From Promerops cafer (lineage: Eukaryota; Chordata; Aves; Passeriformes; Nectariniidae), in assembly GCA_013398275.1 (NCBI GenBank), contig VZSE01014423.1:1-64000 (forward strand): a stretch of DNA of 64,000 nt, written 5' to 3'. Both the position numbers and the translations under genes were made by a program. How positions within the stretch are numbered: the first letter of the stretch is position 1; each line of letters begins with the position of its first letter. Below, one piece after another: positions 52,468-64,000 of the stretch. The notes below the pieces were generated by a model. The model was given only the letters and a program-made list of their open reading frames with translations, was not told where the DNA came from and made no database searches.

Positions 52468-54396
52468 GACCTCCACTCAGGAAGTTGAATTCATGTATTG
52501 CAACTCCTTTGTTTAGTTTACACATCTGCATAGGAACAGTTCCTGCTCTGTAGCTTAAAAGCTTAGAAAGTATTCTAAAAATACCAGTATCTCTTGACAG
52601 TACTTACAGCTGACATTTCTGGAATGCTGAAAGAAAAAGTCTATCATCTATGCTCACATGAAGGTACTAGAGAAGAGATGGAGTGCAAAGTTACCAGAGA
52701 TCCCTTAGTTGCGTAGCACACAGAAGTGTGATAACTACCAATATATATCTTTGTCCTTCTACTCTCCCTTTGTACACAGTTGATTGCAGGATGAGATGAA
52801 AAACTGAGAGCTAAAGAGGTTTGTTTCACTCAGAGTGCTTGCTAAGTGGGAAAAAAACTGCTAAGGGCTATTAAAATGCTCCTTTAAATCTCTTCAGCTG
52901 TATTTGCCTAATTGTTTTAAGGAGTTTCACAGTAATTGCTAACTAAGGTAAAAAGCTTACCACAATTAGACTTTTTGATTACACTCTTTATGAAAGCTGT
53001 CACATTATAAAAATGTTTCTCTGTTGTTTGCTTCTTATTAGGGTTTTTTAATACAATCGTAAATAATTTTTAGAAAAGTTGATCTTATTATAGTCCTTGA
53101 AAATAGAAATTGGGAGAAAAGAATTAAAAGTTTAAATAAGAATATATTATACTGTGCAGTTTGTGCTGAGTGGAATTGGTGCTGACTAGAGAAGCATACT
53201 TCCAAACTGAATTACCCTGTGATCCTGACCTCGTAAGTGGAGTCAGGAATTCAAATATTGTTAGTCTGATGAATACCCTAGCAGTCTAATCTAAATACAG
53301 CAGTTTTTATTGTTAGCCAGTTACAGTGATGATAACACTTGTTGTCTAATTACTGCTAGTTTCCAATAATTGATGTGTGGAGCGTCATCAGTGACCTGAG
53401 CACTGCTGGGAGGAGGATGCTGGTAGTGTCTTTATGTGAGCCTTTGCTGGGTGATTTCAAGCAGTCAGTTTGTGTTGATCCAAAAGCTTATTGTTCAAGC
53501 CTATCCAAAATTCCACCTTTTTTAGACTTTTGCTGTATCTGCCATAATTTCCTTCAGGCTGTGCAGTTGAACAGAGCCAAGCTGGATCTAAAAGCAGGTT
53601 AGACACAAGTCATTTGACTGCAATGACTTAGTTACAGTTAAGTCACTCAGCTGCAGGGTACGTGCTGCTATAGCTAAAACCAAGCTCAGAAAACCAGTGC
53701 AGTCCCAGGGAAGGCTGGACAAAAGGTTGGAAGTCCTTAGGCAATGTGTGTCTGGGTGGATGAGACCTGTGGCCTGCTGATGGCAGTGGGGGTGCTGTCT
53801 GTACAGGGCTAAAAGTTGTGTGTGTGAGAGAGAGATCTGTGTGCAGCGCTCGTGCTGGAGCACAGGCTGACCTTTCAGCTGGGCTTGCTGAGTCACAGGA
53901 GCTGAAGGTGGAATGAATCTGCCTGCAAAGCCATAAACTGTTCAGTCGTGATGGAAGTGCTGACATCGCTCCGCAGTGTTACACTAATGGCCAGTCTGCA
54001 GCAAACCCTGGGCAAGGGGCAGCCTCTCCTGCTAAACAAACCTTCAGAGTGCTGCCAGGTGCCGTGTGGAGCTCTGACATGCAGTGAAAAACTTTAAGAA
54101 CATCCTTTCAAGTGCAGCTTCCATTTTTCAGGGTAAGACGTTCTTCAGTGTTGAGTCATCTGCTGGTGAGGAAGCACGGAGGTTTTTTCCTTGTGTTTAC
54201 AGTAACCTCCTTGTGTGAGCTGACATGGCTTATTACACTGGCATCCTCTGGTCTGAACTGCAGCAGTTTGGCAAAATAAAAGATCATCTATTCAGAGAGA
54301 AAATGTCTGCAAGTTTTTTGCATCTGGTGTGATTCAGAGGTTCTTCAGAGGCCATGAATTGAATGATATTTTTGCCTTTTTTTTTTTTTTTTACAG

Positions 54397-54471
54397 ATCT
54401 TGTTGGAGGAAATTAATGTCGGTGAAAATGAAATTGTGGATTTGTGGGAAATGCTATTTATAGTCTTTTGA
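54397..54471 (+). other. Possible alternative or cryptic exon in NEK7 intron 3
   Basis: A 16-base T tract (54,377-54,392) followed by ACAG gives an acceptor as strong as any used in this gene. From 54,397 the phase continuing from exon 47,797-47,937 stays open for 24 codons (ILLEEINVGENEIVDLWEML and four more residues) and stops with TGA at 54,469-54,471. If used, it would end the protein inside the kinase N-lobe or mark the transcript for nonsense-mediated decay. No clear AATAAA lies close downstream, so a terminal exon is not well supported. T-tract acceptors arise by chance in introns of this size. Confidence 0.15.
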
Positions 54472-57400
54472 GGTTAGATCTGGATCAAAATCTGCGAACC
54501 ACAAGAATGCTAAACAGTAAATCTTAAGATTGTCTGTATTTGCGGTTGTACGGATCAGATAAAACATTTTTACTGCCTTGCTATATTTAGTTTAGGTAAT
54601 TTTTGAAATATTCAGTTTAGCTGAAGCTGTGACAAATTTGCAAAGATGCTTATGAAGTGCAGCACAAGTAGAGGGAGTCATGTTTATAAAACTTAAGTCT
54701 GTCCTTTGGGGAGAGCAGCTGCTTGGTCTAGTCTATTCCATGCTGTTTAATAACAAATTAGAAGTACTGGGAATACTATCCAGAATACACAAACAAAATT
54801 TTGTCTTTCTTTCCTATGCCTTGATTCTAGATTTTTCACAGTCCCGGGTCTAGGGTTTTATTTTTGTTGTTTTGTTATTGCTCTATGAGAGGTACTGATT
54901 TATGTCCCTAGCAGAGGCATAGCTTGTAAAGAAACTTTTCTTGGAAAACCTCTTAGTTTAGGTGTGTAGGGAATTGTTCCTGGAATAGGTAAATTAGTAT
55001 GCCTCTTGGCTTATTGGAACACCCATTAACAGGTGCATGCTGCCCTGTTTTGTCACGCAACGAAGTTCATTTGATTTGAATCTTGAAACTGTGTTTCTGG
55101 TAATTTTCCAAATCTTACAGGGAGATAGTTTGTGTACAGTTTTTGGTCTGAAATTCTGTCCCCAGTTTTGATTAGATTTTCTGGTGTGTTTGGAGTTGAA
55201 TCTCTGTACCATTTATAAGGAATGATCTTATCTCACTGTTGTCTAGAACTCGGCAAAAATTGAAGCCTCAAGATGCTCCCCTGTACCTGTTCTCTTTTTT
55301 GCCTTGCTTTCTTTTAGTTTCATTGGTTGTTTTTGGGAGATGGTGTATAAATTTTTCATTTTCTGATCTCTCAGGTTATAAGGCAAAATATTTGATTTCA
55401 TGCCTTCTCGGTATTTCCTCAGTTAATGTGCTACCTGTAATATTTAGGATTTTCTAAAATGTTTCCTAGAAAATCATTAGACCCCTCATGACTATACCAA
55501 GCCCTAGGACTTGAATCTGTTGTCAGAATTATTAAAGAGCAATGCTTTTTCCTTCAGAGTGTAGATCTATAACAGATACAGGCTATTTTATCTCCTTCAC
55601 TAAGTTTCCAGCTTGAACTCATAAGTGCTTTTCAGTTTTCATCAGTGTTACTCATCTTTTAATACTTGTACCTGTAATTTCACATATAGTACTATTTTCT
55701 TCTACTGTATCTGAAATTGCCTTATTTCTCAGTGTTACCATTCCTTTCTTGTGACTTAACTTGCTGTGTTTCTGTTAAGTCCCCCATAGTCTCCTGCTTG
55801 AATAACTGCTTTTAACTCCGTTTATTTCCCATCATCCTGGCATTACTATGCAAGTAATTGTGTGGTGGCTTATTCCCTTTCTTTCTTGTTCAGTAGTTTT
55901 GTTTTCTTATTGTTTTCTTTCTTCTCTTCTACCCATTTTCTTACTATCTTCAAGTCTGGTATTTGATTATCTTTTTTTCCCCCTTCTTCTTTGAGAAGTG
56001 AGTCTGGTATCCACTACAGGCCCTTTTTTCTGATGCCAGCTCTGAGGACAGAAGAAGGGATGTGTGAAGAGAAGTAGGGGTTAGTCAAGAGCACGTGTGC
56101 TCTGTGGGGCCTGTGCTCCATACATGAGGTTTCTAGACTTCTCCTTTCAGTTGATTAAAGGAATGACAAACTCACTGTGCAGAGTGGTGTAGAAGATGGA
56201 GGTGAGGTTTAGCAGACTCCCTGATTTGTTTGAACCTCTCTGGGGAGAGGGAAGGAAGGTGTGATTTGTGGGAACAGTTAGAGAGTGGGTTTGAGATGAC
56301 CTCTTTGCAGACATTCAGTACTGACGCTGCTGTTAATCCATATTTCTGCTCCTGGGGTTAGTGGCAAGATATTAAATGGAAGTTGTCAGCTGTTGAGCTT
56401 TTGGTTGTTTTGAGCTTATGGAACCAGTTACCTGTGATCTTCAATGGGACATTATACATCTTTTCTTGGTGACTGTTTATCTAGAAACATGATGTGCATT
56501 TGTAGTTCTAACTGGAAAAGATAATTTCATAAATGTTGTGGCAATGAATAAAGCTGAGGGTGTCTCTTATTCTTGTGGATAGTTCAAATATAATATGCAG
56601 ACCACAAAGAAGTTGCTGATTTTCTTTTGTTTTGTTAAACTTGTTTGTTAAATTCAGAGAGTAATCACAAATGAGAAAGGAAGGATTCTTAGAGTAAGTA
56701 GCATTTTGGTCATTTTTAAGGGAAATAGTGTATGGAGGTGCACATTTGAGAAAGTGAAGTGAAAACCCAGAGGTGGTAAAAAAGGGAGTGAAAATAGACA
56801 TTACATTAAATATAGATGTGCAGAATTTGGACAAAGACTCTAATGGCAGGAAGAAGTACTTCAAACAAAAATTGAATTTAGTGAAGAGTATTTCTAATTC
56901 TTCAGGCTAACTGAAGGCGGCAAAAGTGAGATACATTGCAAAATAATTTGGAGTAGATACGAGGTGGGGGAAAAATGAAGAGCAGGGATGTCTAACTGTA
57001 AAAGCCTATAAAAATTAAGGTGACAGATGAGGGCTTAGAAAAAAGGGCTCTAATAAACAAACAGCATAACTCAAGTCACTTCTTTACTGGCTGAAGGGAA
57101 GGAGATGGGAGAGAAAGAGTTAGAGGTGACAGTGAAGTTTTGATCCTGAGAGTAAAATAATATGCATTATTTAGAATTGAAATGGAAGACTGTAACAAGA
57201 CTAAGGGGAAAAAAGGTATGCTCAGTACTAAGGAATCAGTTTGTGAAAATGGTGTGGCAGTATGATAGGAGCCTGAGATTTGAACCATTTATAAGGTGTA
57301 CTAAATTATTGCTATGTGTTGGAACAGATATGCAGAGGTGGCAATTAAGTCATTGGAAAGCTTGTACTTAAAATGGACTGGTTTCCTATGAGGGGACTAA

Positions 57401-57581
57401 AAGAATGGCCACAGCACTAAACCAGTGCATCAGAGCATTGGAACTATTTCTTACTGTAATATTACATCTTGCCATGAAATGCATAATTCAGGTTGCTTTA
57501 TGGATGCTATGAAATAATAATGATTACTCAATTTACTGTATTTTTATCACTTAATAAAAATGTTTTCTCTCTTGTGCATAG

Positions 57582-57644
57582 ATATTTGATTTAATGGATG
57601 CCAAAGCCCGTGCTGACTGCATCAAAGAAATAGATCTTCTTAAG
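57582..57644 (+). CDS. NEK7: NEK7 exon encoding helix C
   Basis: 63 bases, 21 codons (residues 67-87), phase 0 at both ends, acceptor GTGCATAG, donor AAG|GTAAAA. It encodes strand beta3 exit and the regulatory helix C (IFDLMDAKARADCIKEID). Glu82 in KEID is the conserved helix-C glutamate that salt-bridges Lys63 in the active kinase. The sequence shows no change from the NEK7 family pattern. Confidence 0.97.
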
Positions 57645-58225
57645 GTAAAAGATTTGTTTAGAAAATGTGCAGCCATCATCAAAAAATGTGTTATGTTTTT
57701 CATAGACATAATTGAGGTGTCCACTGTTTTTTGTGTAGAGTTTTTAGAAGCCTCACTTTGAAGAACTTTGTGATCTTTATTACTTTAAAAGTTAATATTG
57801 AGAAGTAAATCTGATAGAATAATGAGTAACACTTCAAGTAGAAGTTTCTGCCAAAATTGCAATATTGTGAATGACTGTACCATTTGTACAGTAAAATCCT
57901 GACTTCAGAAATGGATTTTGCTATTTACTTGAAAAATCAACCTCACTGTTCCAGGTAAGTTTAGCATGCTATTGTATATATACATTGAAGCAAAATTCCT
58001 CTAAAATTGCCATGTCAGTCACCACGTAGATCTTAAAATGCCATCATGTTCTTGCAAAGTATTTGTAAATGCTTCTTATCAGCATATACTTTTTGTAATT
58101 TGTATCATAGTGAAATAGATTTTAGGGGTTGTTTTGTTTGCCTAAATAAGAACGTTTCCTATATCAGTCTTAAAACATGTGACGTGCTCTATACTAAAAT
58201 GTGAATTACTGTTTTGCTTTCTTAG
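57645..58225 (+). other. NEK7: NEK7 intron 4
   Basis: 581 bases, phase 0, GTAAAA...CTTAG, the shortest complete intron of the locus. AT-rich and without repeats or ORFs of note. Confidence 0.95.
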
Positions 58226-58336
58226 CAACTGAATCATCCAAATGTAATCAAATATTATGCCTCATTCATTGAAGACAATGAACTGAATATAGTGTTGGAA
58301 TTAGCAGATGCTGGAGATCTCTCTAGAATGATAAAG
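58226..58336 (+). CDS. NEK7: NEK7 exon encoding beta4-beta5, Tyr97 and the hinge
   Basis: 111 bases, 37 codons (residues 88-124), phase 0 at both ends, acceptor TTTCTTAG, donor AAG|GTAGGG. It begins QLNHPNVIKYY. Tyr97 is the residue that points down into the active site in the autoinhibited form and is displaced by dimeric NEK9. The gatekeeper and hinge region follows (IVLELADAGDL, residues 109-119), then the start of helix D. The next expected exon (beginning HFKKQK in the family) is not found in the remaining 5.6 kb. Confidence 0.97.
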
Positions 58337-61300
58337 GTAGGGATTAACTTTTTTAAAAAATAAGAGCTTGTAATGTTCAACTTTGGCTTTTCACTCTGTG
58401 TGATCATCACTGGGTGAAATGCAGTGAAAATATCAGGATCTGTAGAGAAAAGTAAGATGTTTAGTCTGGTCTTTTTTTTTAGTGTATGCCAATATTGATG
58501 CTTATGTAAGTATTTTTAACACTTTGCTCAGAATGTAAGTGCAGATGGGGCCATAAGTAGACTGAAGTTATATGAGGCCTGGGGAGGAAAAAATAGCCTG
58601 TAAAGAAAAGCACTGTCACCACCATTTAGAGCAATCCATTTTAATGACATTCTGGATATTTTGGCACAATTGTGTTTTGTGTTCCAGTAGTCTATTCTCA
58701 ATAATAGCAGTGAAAGCAGAGAACTGCAGCCATACAGCAGAAGTGTCTTCTAGATCTTGAACTGCTAAAAATATATATCATATTTCTTTGAGATCACATG
58801 AAGTGAATTTACTGATATGTGGTTGTGCATTATGGGTTAATTGCTTTTTTTTGGTAATGTTTAAGTGCCTATTTAGCTAATCAGAAAAATTTATCCAAGA
58901 CCCATTGTATAAAATTCTGTATTCTAAAGCTTATATGAAGTTTTAACTGCCTTTTTTAATGTTTCTTTCTCATTTGACAACTACTTCCTCCTGTTCCCTT
59001 TTTCCACTGTGTCTTGGGTCTAGTGTGTCCTTTTAGCATTTTTCCTTGTGTGTACACCAGTGTAACTGCTGTCAACACAGCACAACACCACTGTGGGCAC
59101 AAACAATGCCAGTCAATTAGTGTTCACTCAGCAGCACCAGGCACAGAACAGTTAGGCTGTTTTGCTTGGGACCTACATGAATAGAGAATGTTAATTTCTT
59201 CATTAATGACTTTCATGCTGATTTCATTTTTTTTTTTTTTGAGCTTTTGAAGAATATTCCTTTCTAAATTGATAATTGTGAGGTAGGACAGTCAAAATTT
59301 AGTTCTAAGCAGGTTGACAGCGTCTGTTAATATTTATAGCCAAATGTGATATTTTTCTTCATCTCATGAATTATTAATTCTGTGGGCTTACATTTCATAA
59401 AACATAAAGGAAGGTTTGTCTTTTCTTTTGAATGTTCAGTTTTGACACAGCAGTTACTAATATGAGTACTCTGTGACAGATTGCCTTATGGCATGTCTGG
59501 TCTTATGACCCACTGAAGCTTTTTCTTTTTTCCCTTGCTTTTTTTTATTATTTAATTTTAAATCCAGTGTGTGGCTTTTTCAGTGCAGTTGGCCTCATTA
59601 CACCTTGTTCAAGTCGGTGGGTATTTCTTACAGGCTCGATCTTGGAGGCACTTTGTGATTGTCCTCTTAACACAGGGATCATGTTTAATGTAGCAAACTT
59701 AGATTGCTGTTTGATGTTAATGACAGCCTATCAGGCTATTATTAAATATGTATGAGGTGTCACAATGCACTGTGTCTTCATGCTGCTGGTGGAGGAAATG
59801 ATTTGGTAGATTACTTTGACAATATGAGTTTAAACGTGGGGCTCACCAGTCTTAAAAACGTATTTTAAAAATTGCCTGAAAAATAAATGATACGTAGTAG
59901 TATAGAATCTTCCAAGAAGAGTGGCTGCCTGTCACACTATTAAGGTAAATAACTATGTTGTATTATCAAGACAAAGAAACTGCTTTGGTTTCCAGTGTTC
60001 TTGCTAGAATGTTGCTCTGAGTTGTTGGAGAATGTCTAGACAGCCTCAGAACATTGTTTGGGTACCAGGCTTGTGTGATTTGTAGAGGGGATCAAGGATG
60101 TTTCTGAAGTTTTAAATGACCACAGCTTGAATGCCACTAAAACCAATGTTAATGTGAGGGAAAACTACTTAATTAGTTTACTTAGGTATTTGTTATGACA
60201 TTATTGGCACATCAGAGAATACTTACAAGGCTGCCGTGCCTCACAGTGCACCTTAATGAATTCTTTAGTTCTTCCCTTAATGAACGACATCCATACTGCC
60301 CCAGCTTTTATACTGTCCCTCTTGTCACCTGTGAATAATACTCTCTTTGTCCCCATTGAGTAGACAACTGAGGAAAATCACTTGGTGCATTCAGATGTAT
60401 TCTAATAGAATTCATAGAATCTGCTCTATGTCCAAAAAAAAGCAGCTGTGCATTGGCATTTACATATCACATAATGAAAGCAGAGGTATCTCATGTGTTC
60501 TCTGTGCCACTGTGTTTATGTATGTACATACACAGATTTAATCCACTTTACCTTAATTATTTTTTTAATTATCTCTGTCACCGGGAGATGTTTCAATATA
60601 GCCTCCATTCTCAAAAGCAGGAGAGTTCAAAATTGAGGATTTCTTACTGTACAGCTTTTAATGGCCTGTTAGAATTCTTGAATGTGGCATATTGGCATAT
60701 CAGTAAAACTGAGAGGAAACATCAGTGAGGGGGAGACGTTTGTGTTTGACTCTGTTGGTTCCGCACTGCGGTACCTCAGCACTGTGTAACCCCTCGGTGG
60801 GCATGCTGAAAGAAGGAAAAACTCTTGATTTTTCTGCCACTGAATTAGGTTACTGGATAGTATTACCTCAAAGATATTACAAGTAAATCATTATTGACTA
60901 CTGTGCTAAGTCCCAGTTCTCATGGCCAGTTGTTTGTCTGTGGTCTCCACTGCAGAACATGTAATATTATGTGGCTGCCAAGGTTAAGGGTAGTTCATGA
61001 GAACTGGTGTTACCTCATAGTACCTTCTGCAATACAATAATATGTTGTAAGGCAAGTTTGAGGCTTGGTCCCTTTTCTTATTAGTCATGGTTCTCCTCTG
61101 CCACAAGCAGTGACAAAGTGAAAATTTTCTGTGGATTTTTTAGTTTGTTTTCTTATTTTCAAGCAGCAGTTGATATATTGGATAAAGAAATTGCCACAGA
61201 TAAAGAAGAATCTACTAATTGAGTTAAGGAAATACATTAAAGTAATTCAGTAAAAAGAGCTAGTTAGTAAAATCTGTCCTGAAGATGTTGGAACAAGAGA

Positions 61301-64000
61301 ACTTGAATTATTGTGCAGAATAATTAGTATATTATTTAAGGTTAAATATAAAATTACTAGGCTTGCAAGAAGGGATGTTACCAAGGCACTAAAATCTTGG
61401 GTTTTTTTAAAATCAGCAATAAACTTCAAAGTCCATTTAATTTCTGCAGTTATTTTTAGTTTTTAGGTTCTCCTGGCAAATAATCTTAGTGCACCGAAAA
61501 AAAATGCAGACTTTAAACTGAATATGTCATACAGATCTTAAGGAAGTTAATCGTGTTCTGGAAACAAGCATAAAAGCTTTCATCTGAAAAGTTGAAAATA
61601 CGTGTGCAGCCTTCTCAAGATAGATGGAAAACAACTTGAATTGTACAAAATGTCACCTAGGCACTTCAGCCACTTCTCAGATGGCACTTTTTGTGTGTAT
61701 TTTTTCAACTTCGAATAAACATACTATAATTAGCTAGGTAAAATAACAAATATTTTAAAACATTTCATCAGTATGAACTTCCTATTGCTATCTCTAGTTT
61801 CTATAGCTAGGACGAGTGAATTCTTTGTCCTTGAGCTTGTTTCTTATAGGATAGTCCAAATGCAGGGATAGTCACTTCTTTCCAAGTAACTGATGCAGAT
61901 CTAAATTGTTCCTTGCAGGAGCTGGAGCTCTGTTCAGACTTGTTTGAAATCTCATTGACTCTAATTTCAATGTTTCACTAGTGGTGGGTATTTTGGGCTT
62001 CACTGTATGAAACTGCATCAGGCAATTTCTCCTCTCCACATGGTCTGGAATGCAGCCCCTGCTTCCCATGCCAAAGTGTATTAGCTCTGGAGTTTGAGAC
62101 TTCTTTGCAGCACTGTGAGGTTGGCTAGCTTACCTGTGTGAGGGGTGGCTGCCCTGGGTGCCTCAGAGCCCATAATTACCCATTCTCTCTGCAGTGAAGC
62201 TGGTTGTGTTGCTAGGAATGGAGACATGTCGCTTGGTTTTTTTCCCACTGTTTTCTGGTAGATTGCTGTCCTGGGAATGTGCTAGAAATGTGGAGATGCT
62301 TTTGCAGAAAGTAGGATTTTCTCATAAGTGTTGATAGTACGTGGTAGCTGTAGTTTGACTGTTTAATTGCAATAGCAGTAATTTTCTTTTGCTGTCATAT
62401 TTGCAAGAATTTTGGGAGTATGAAGTTAGGGGAAACATCTGTGTAGGGAAGAGGTGCAGTGTCAGAATCTAGCATGCCAGGTGTTAAATTTTGCATGCCC
62501 TTTCCAGGATTTTGGGAAACCCTCAGCTATTAACTGAGTGTTATTGTTTGGTTATCTGTCTTTTTATTATCCAAAACATTGATCTAAAACTTTAGCAGTT
62601 GTAGGAGATAGTTGATGTTCCTGTTTGGAAAGCTGGTGGGAAAATGATGTTTTCTGTGTATTTTGAATGGGAGTGTTGCAGAAGCTGTTTTCTGCCATGC
62701 ACGCACATGTCCAGCCTGACTAACTGCTTGCTGCTAGGATTGCCAAATATTTAGTGGTGTGAGAATGTTTTCAGTTTGTCAAAATATAGCAATTTCCTCC
62801 TAAAATGTTGCGTGCCAACATTTCATTATAATATCTTACAACCATTGAATCTGAAATATTCTAAGCTCCTTTGTTCCTTGAAACAGAGGTAAAACTGAGG
62901 GGATTTTTCTTAGAGTAATGGCTGTGAAAATTTACCTAAATTTCAATTCTTCTAACATATGTGCTTAACAGAAATTGCTGGAGCATAGTTCCAAAAGTGG
63001 ACAATTCCTGTGCGTGTAGAGCTGTGTGAGCCTCCTGCGTGTCTCGGTGCTGACACGACCTGAGCGACTGTCAGTGCTTCGACCTGCAGCGGGACGGGCG
63101 CCTGAAACGGCATTGCCAGAAATAGCGTTTCAGGATGCTTTGGGTGGGCTGAAGCTTTCCTGTGTCCCGAGGGTGTTTATTCTTTCTAACAACCCGGGAA
63201 AGGGAGTAATCTGAGATGAATGGAGAAGACAGAAGACAAGGCACACTGAGGAGTAGGCTGGGACAAGCAGCTGAGTGATCCTTAAGAGCGGAGAGAAGAT
63301 TAACTGGGAAGGAGGAGGACAAGCGCACCTGTGCTGGCTGGCGGTGTTTGAGAGAAGGCAGACAGGGAATTATGCCACTGGGAGTACAGACTGAGGAGTG
63401 TAAGAGAAGAAGAGTAGTGTATTGGGAGATTGTGAAATGGGATTTCCAATCCTGGACATGGGGCCAGGGAGGTTGGAGAAGAGCTGATGTGTTGTCACAG
63501 AATGAGACAGATGGGGCAAGGATCCTTGAGACAGACAAATTGGCTGTCTGCAGGGAGAGAGCCTGGATGGGCTAAGTCAGACAGGCTGGGAGCAGGATGG
63601 GATGTGACTCCAAGGGTGCAGCTACTCCATGTAGAAACGATTGCAGCTGTGCTGCCTTCTTTGCTGCAATGGTCATTTGCTAGGCAGGGAATTTGAAAGA
63701 CAGAGGTTTTGTGATTAGTACAGTTCAGGGTTTTTCCAAAGACCATCCTTACTTGTTCTTTTCCTAAGGGATACTGAATAAACCACTTCAACCACTGCTT
63801 TTTGGGGAGAATTCTAATTGCTTATTCTGTATTTCTGACATTCAAGGCAAAACTCTGGGTCTTGGTTTGTAGAACTATTGAGCATTCACAGCTTCATTCT
63901 GAGTGGGAACTGTGCTTTGAAGATGAACTGTTTCATAAAGCTATGTATGTTGAGAAGGAGGTGCTTAAATTGGTGCCAGAATTAATTAACGCTTTTGATC
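58337..64000 (+). other. NEK7: NEK7 intron 5, continues past the window
   Basis: At least 5.66 kb, from the GTAGGG donor at 58,337 to the window end, with no following NEK7 exon visible. Contents are mostly AT-rich. A CpG-enriched patch at about 63,000-63,180 leads into a purine-rich + strand stretch to about 63,560. The 155-codon minus frame there (63,071-63,538) has no recognised domain. No transposon is identified. Confidence 0.85.
63000..63560. other. CpG-enriched patch followed by purine-rich tract
   Basis: About 180 bases with many CpG, rare elsewhere in the introns, followed by ~380 bases strongly biased to A and G on the + strand. The purine bias removes stops on the minus strand and explains the 155-codon frame there. 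It might be an old retroelement, a GA-rich regulatory element or an alternative promoter. Sequence alone does not decide. Confidence 0.3.

Larger units (their letters stand above)
47938..57581 (+). other. NEK7: NEK7 intron 3
   Basis: 9,644 bases, phase 0, GT...AG (acceptor GTGCATAG at 57,574-57,581). Mostly AT-rich unique sequence with an AT/CA microsatellite at 52,405-52,467. A strong cryptic acceptor at 54,377-54,396 is followed by a 24-codon frame in the NEK7 phase. The 170-codon frame at 51,668-52,180 begins with GTG, is hydrophobic and low in complexity, and is probably chance. Confidence 0.9.
31000..64000 (+). other. NEK7: NEK7 transcription unit, 5' part (partial gene)
   Basis: The locus runs off the right edge of the window. 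Four coding exons give 19 + 47 + 21 + 37 = 124 residues in one uninterrupted frame, with every intron in phase 0. NEK7 proteins are about 302 residues long, so roughly 40 percent of the coding sequence is present. NEK7 is a small Ser/Thr kinase, little more than a catalytic domain. It acts in centrosome and spindle function downstream of NEK9, and in mammals it licenses NLRP3 inflammasome assembly. The paralogue NEK6 is excluded because the N-terminus (MDEQSQGMQG) is NEK7-type and the sequence after the VIKYY segment follows NEK7. The left boundary is set at the CpG island and is approximate. Confidence 0.85.

Noticed and set aside
58337..64000. Search for the next NEK7 exon (HFKKQK...)
   Set aside because: No matching codons with splice borders were seen, so the coding sequence is reported as partial and not extended.

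Overview
This is vertebrate nuclear DNA, most likely from a bird. It carries the 5' part of one recognisable protein-coding gene, the NIMA-related kinase NEK7, on the + strand. The rest is AT-rich non-coding sequence with few transposons. The bird call rests on two CR1-type LINE fragments, the low repeat density and the compact introns. A non-avian sauropsid cannot be fully excluded.

Layout. Positions 1-31,000 have no gene I can support. This stretch holds one old CR1 fragment (4,081-4,690, minus strand), a compound microsatellite (5,459-5,524), and a ~2.0 kb sequence present twice in direct orientation on either side of an 8-base N gap (12,631-14,648 and 14,657-16,667). The duplication looks more like an assembly artefact than a biological event. 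In other vertebrates the interval upstream of NEK7 separates it from LHX9, so this stretch may be that intergenic region, but no LHX9 exon is visible.

A strong CpG island spans about 31,000-32,480 and is interrupted by 392 unresolved bases. It is the expected NEK7 promoter and non-coding first exon. A first intron of roughly 10.5 kb follows. Then come four coding exons, all joined by phase-0 introns with canonical GT-AG borders: 42,993-43,077 (start codon at 43,021), 47,797-47,937, 57,582-57,644 and 58,226-58,336. Together they encode residues 1-124 of NEK7: the N-terminal extension, the glycine-rich loop, the catalytic Lys63, the helix-C Glu82, the autoinhibitory Tyr97 and the hinge. The remaining ~178 residues (catalytic loop, DFG-type motif, activation loop, C-lobe) lie beyond the window. 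A second CR1 fragment with a reverse-transcriptase FADD motif lies antisense in intron 2 (43,470-44,290).

I found no operon, CRISPR array, tRNA, rRNA or defence-like system, and nothing I would call a new biological system. The observations most worth checking are the probable false duplication, the gap in the promoter, a possible alternative exon in intron 3 (54,397-54,471), a decayed antisense ORF pair in intron 1 (41,064-41,788), a candidate intronic regulatory element (about 46,780-47,130), and an apparent excess of octamer (ATGCAAAT) sites.
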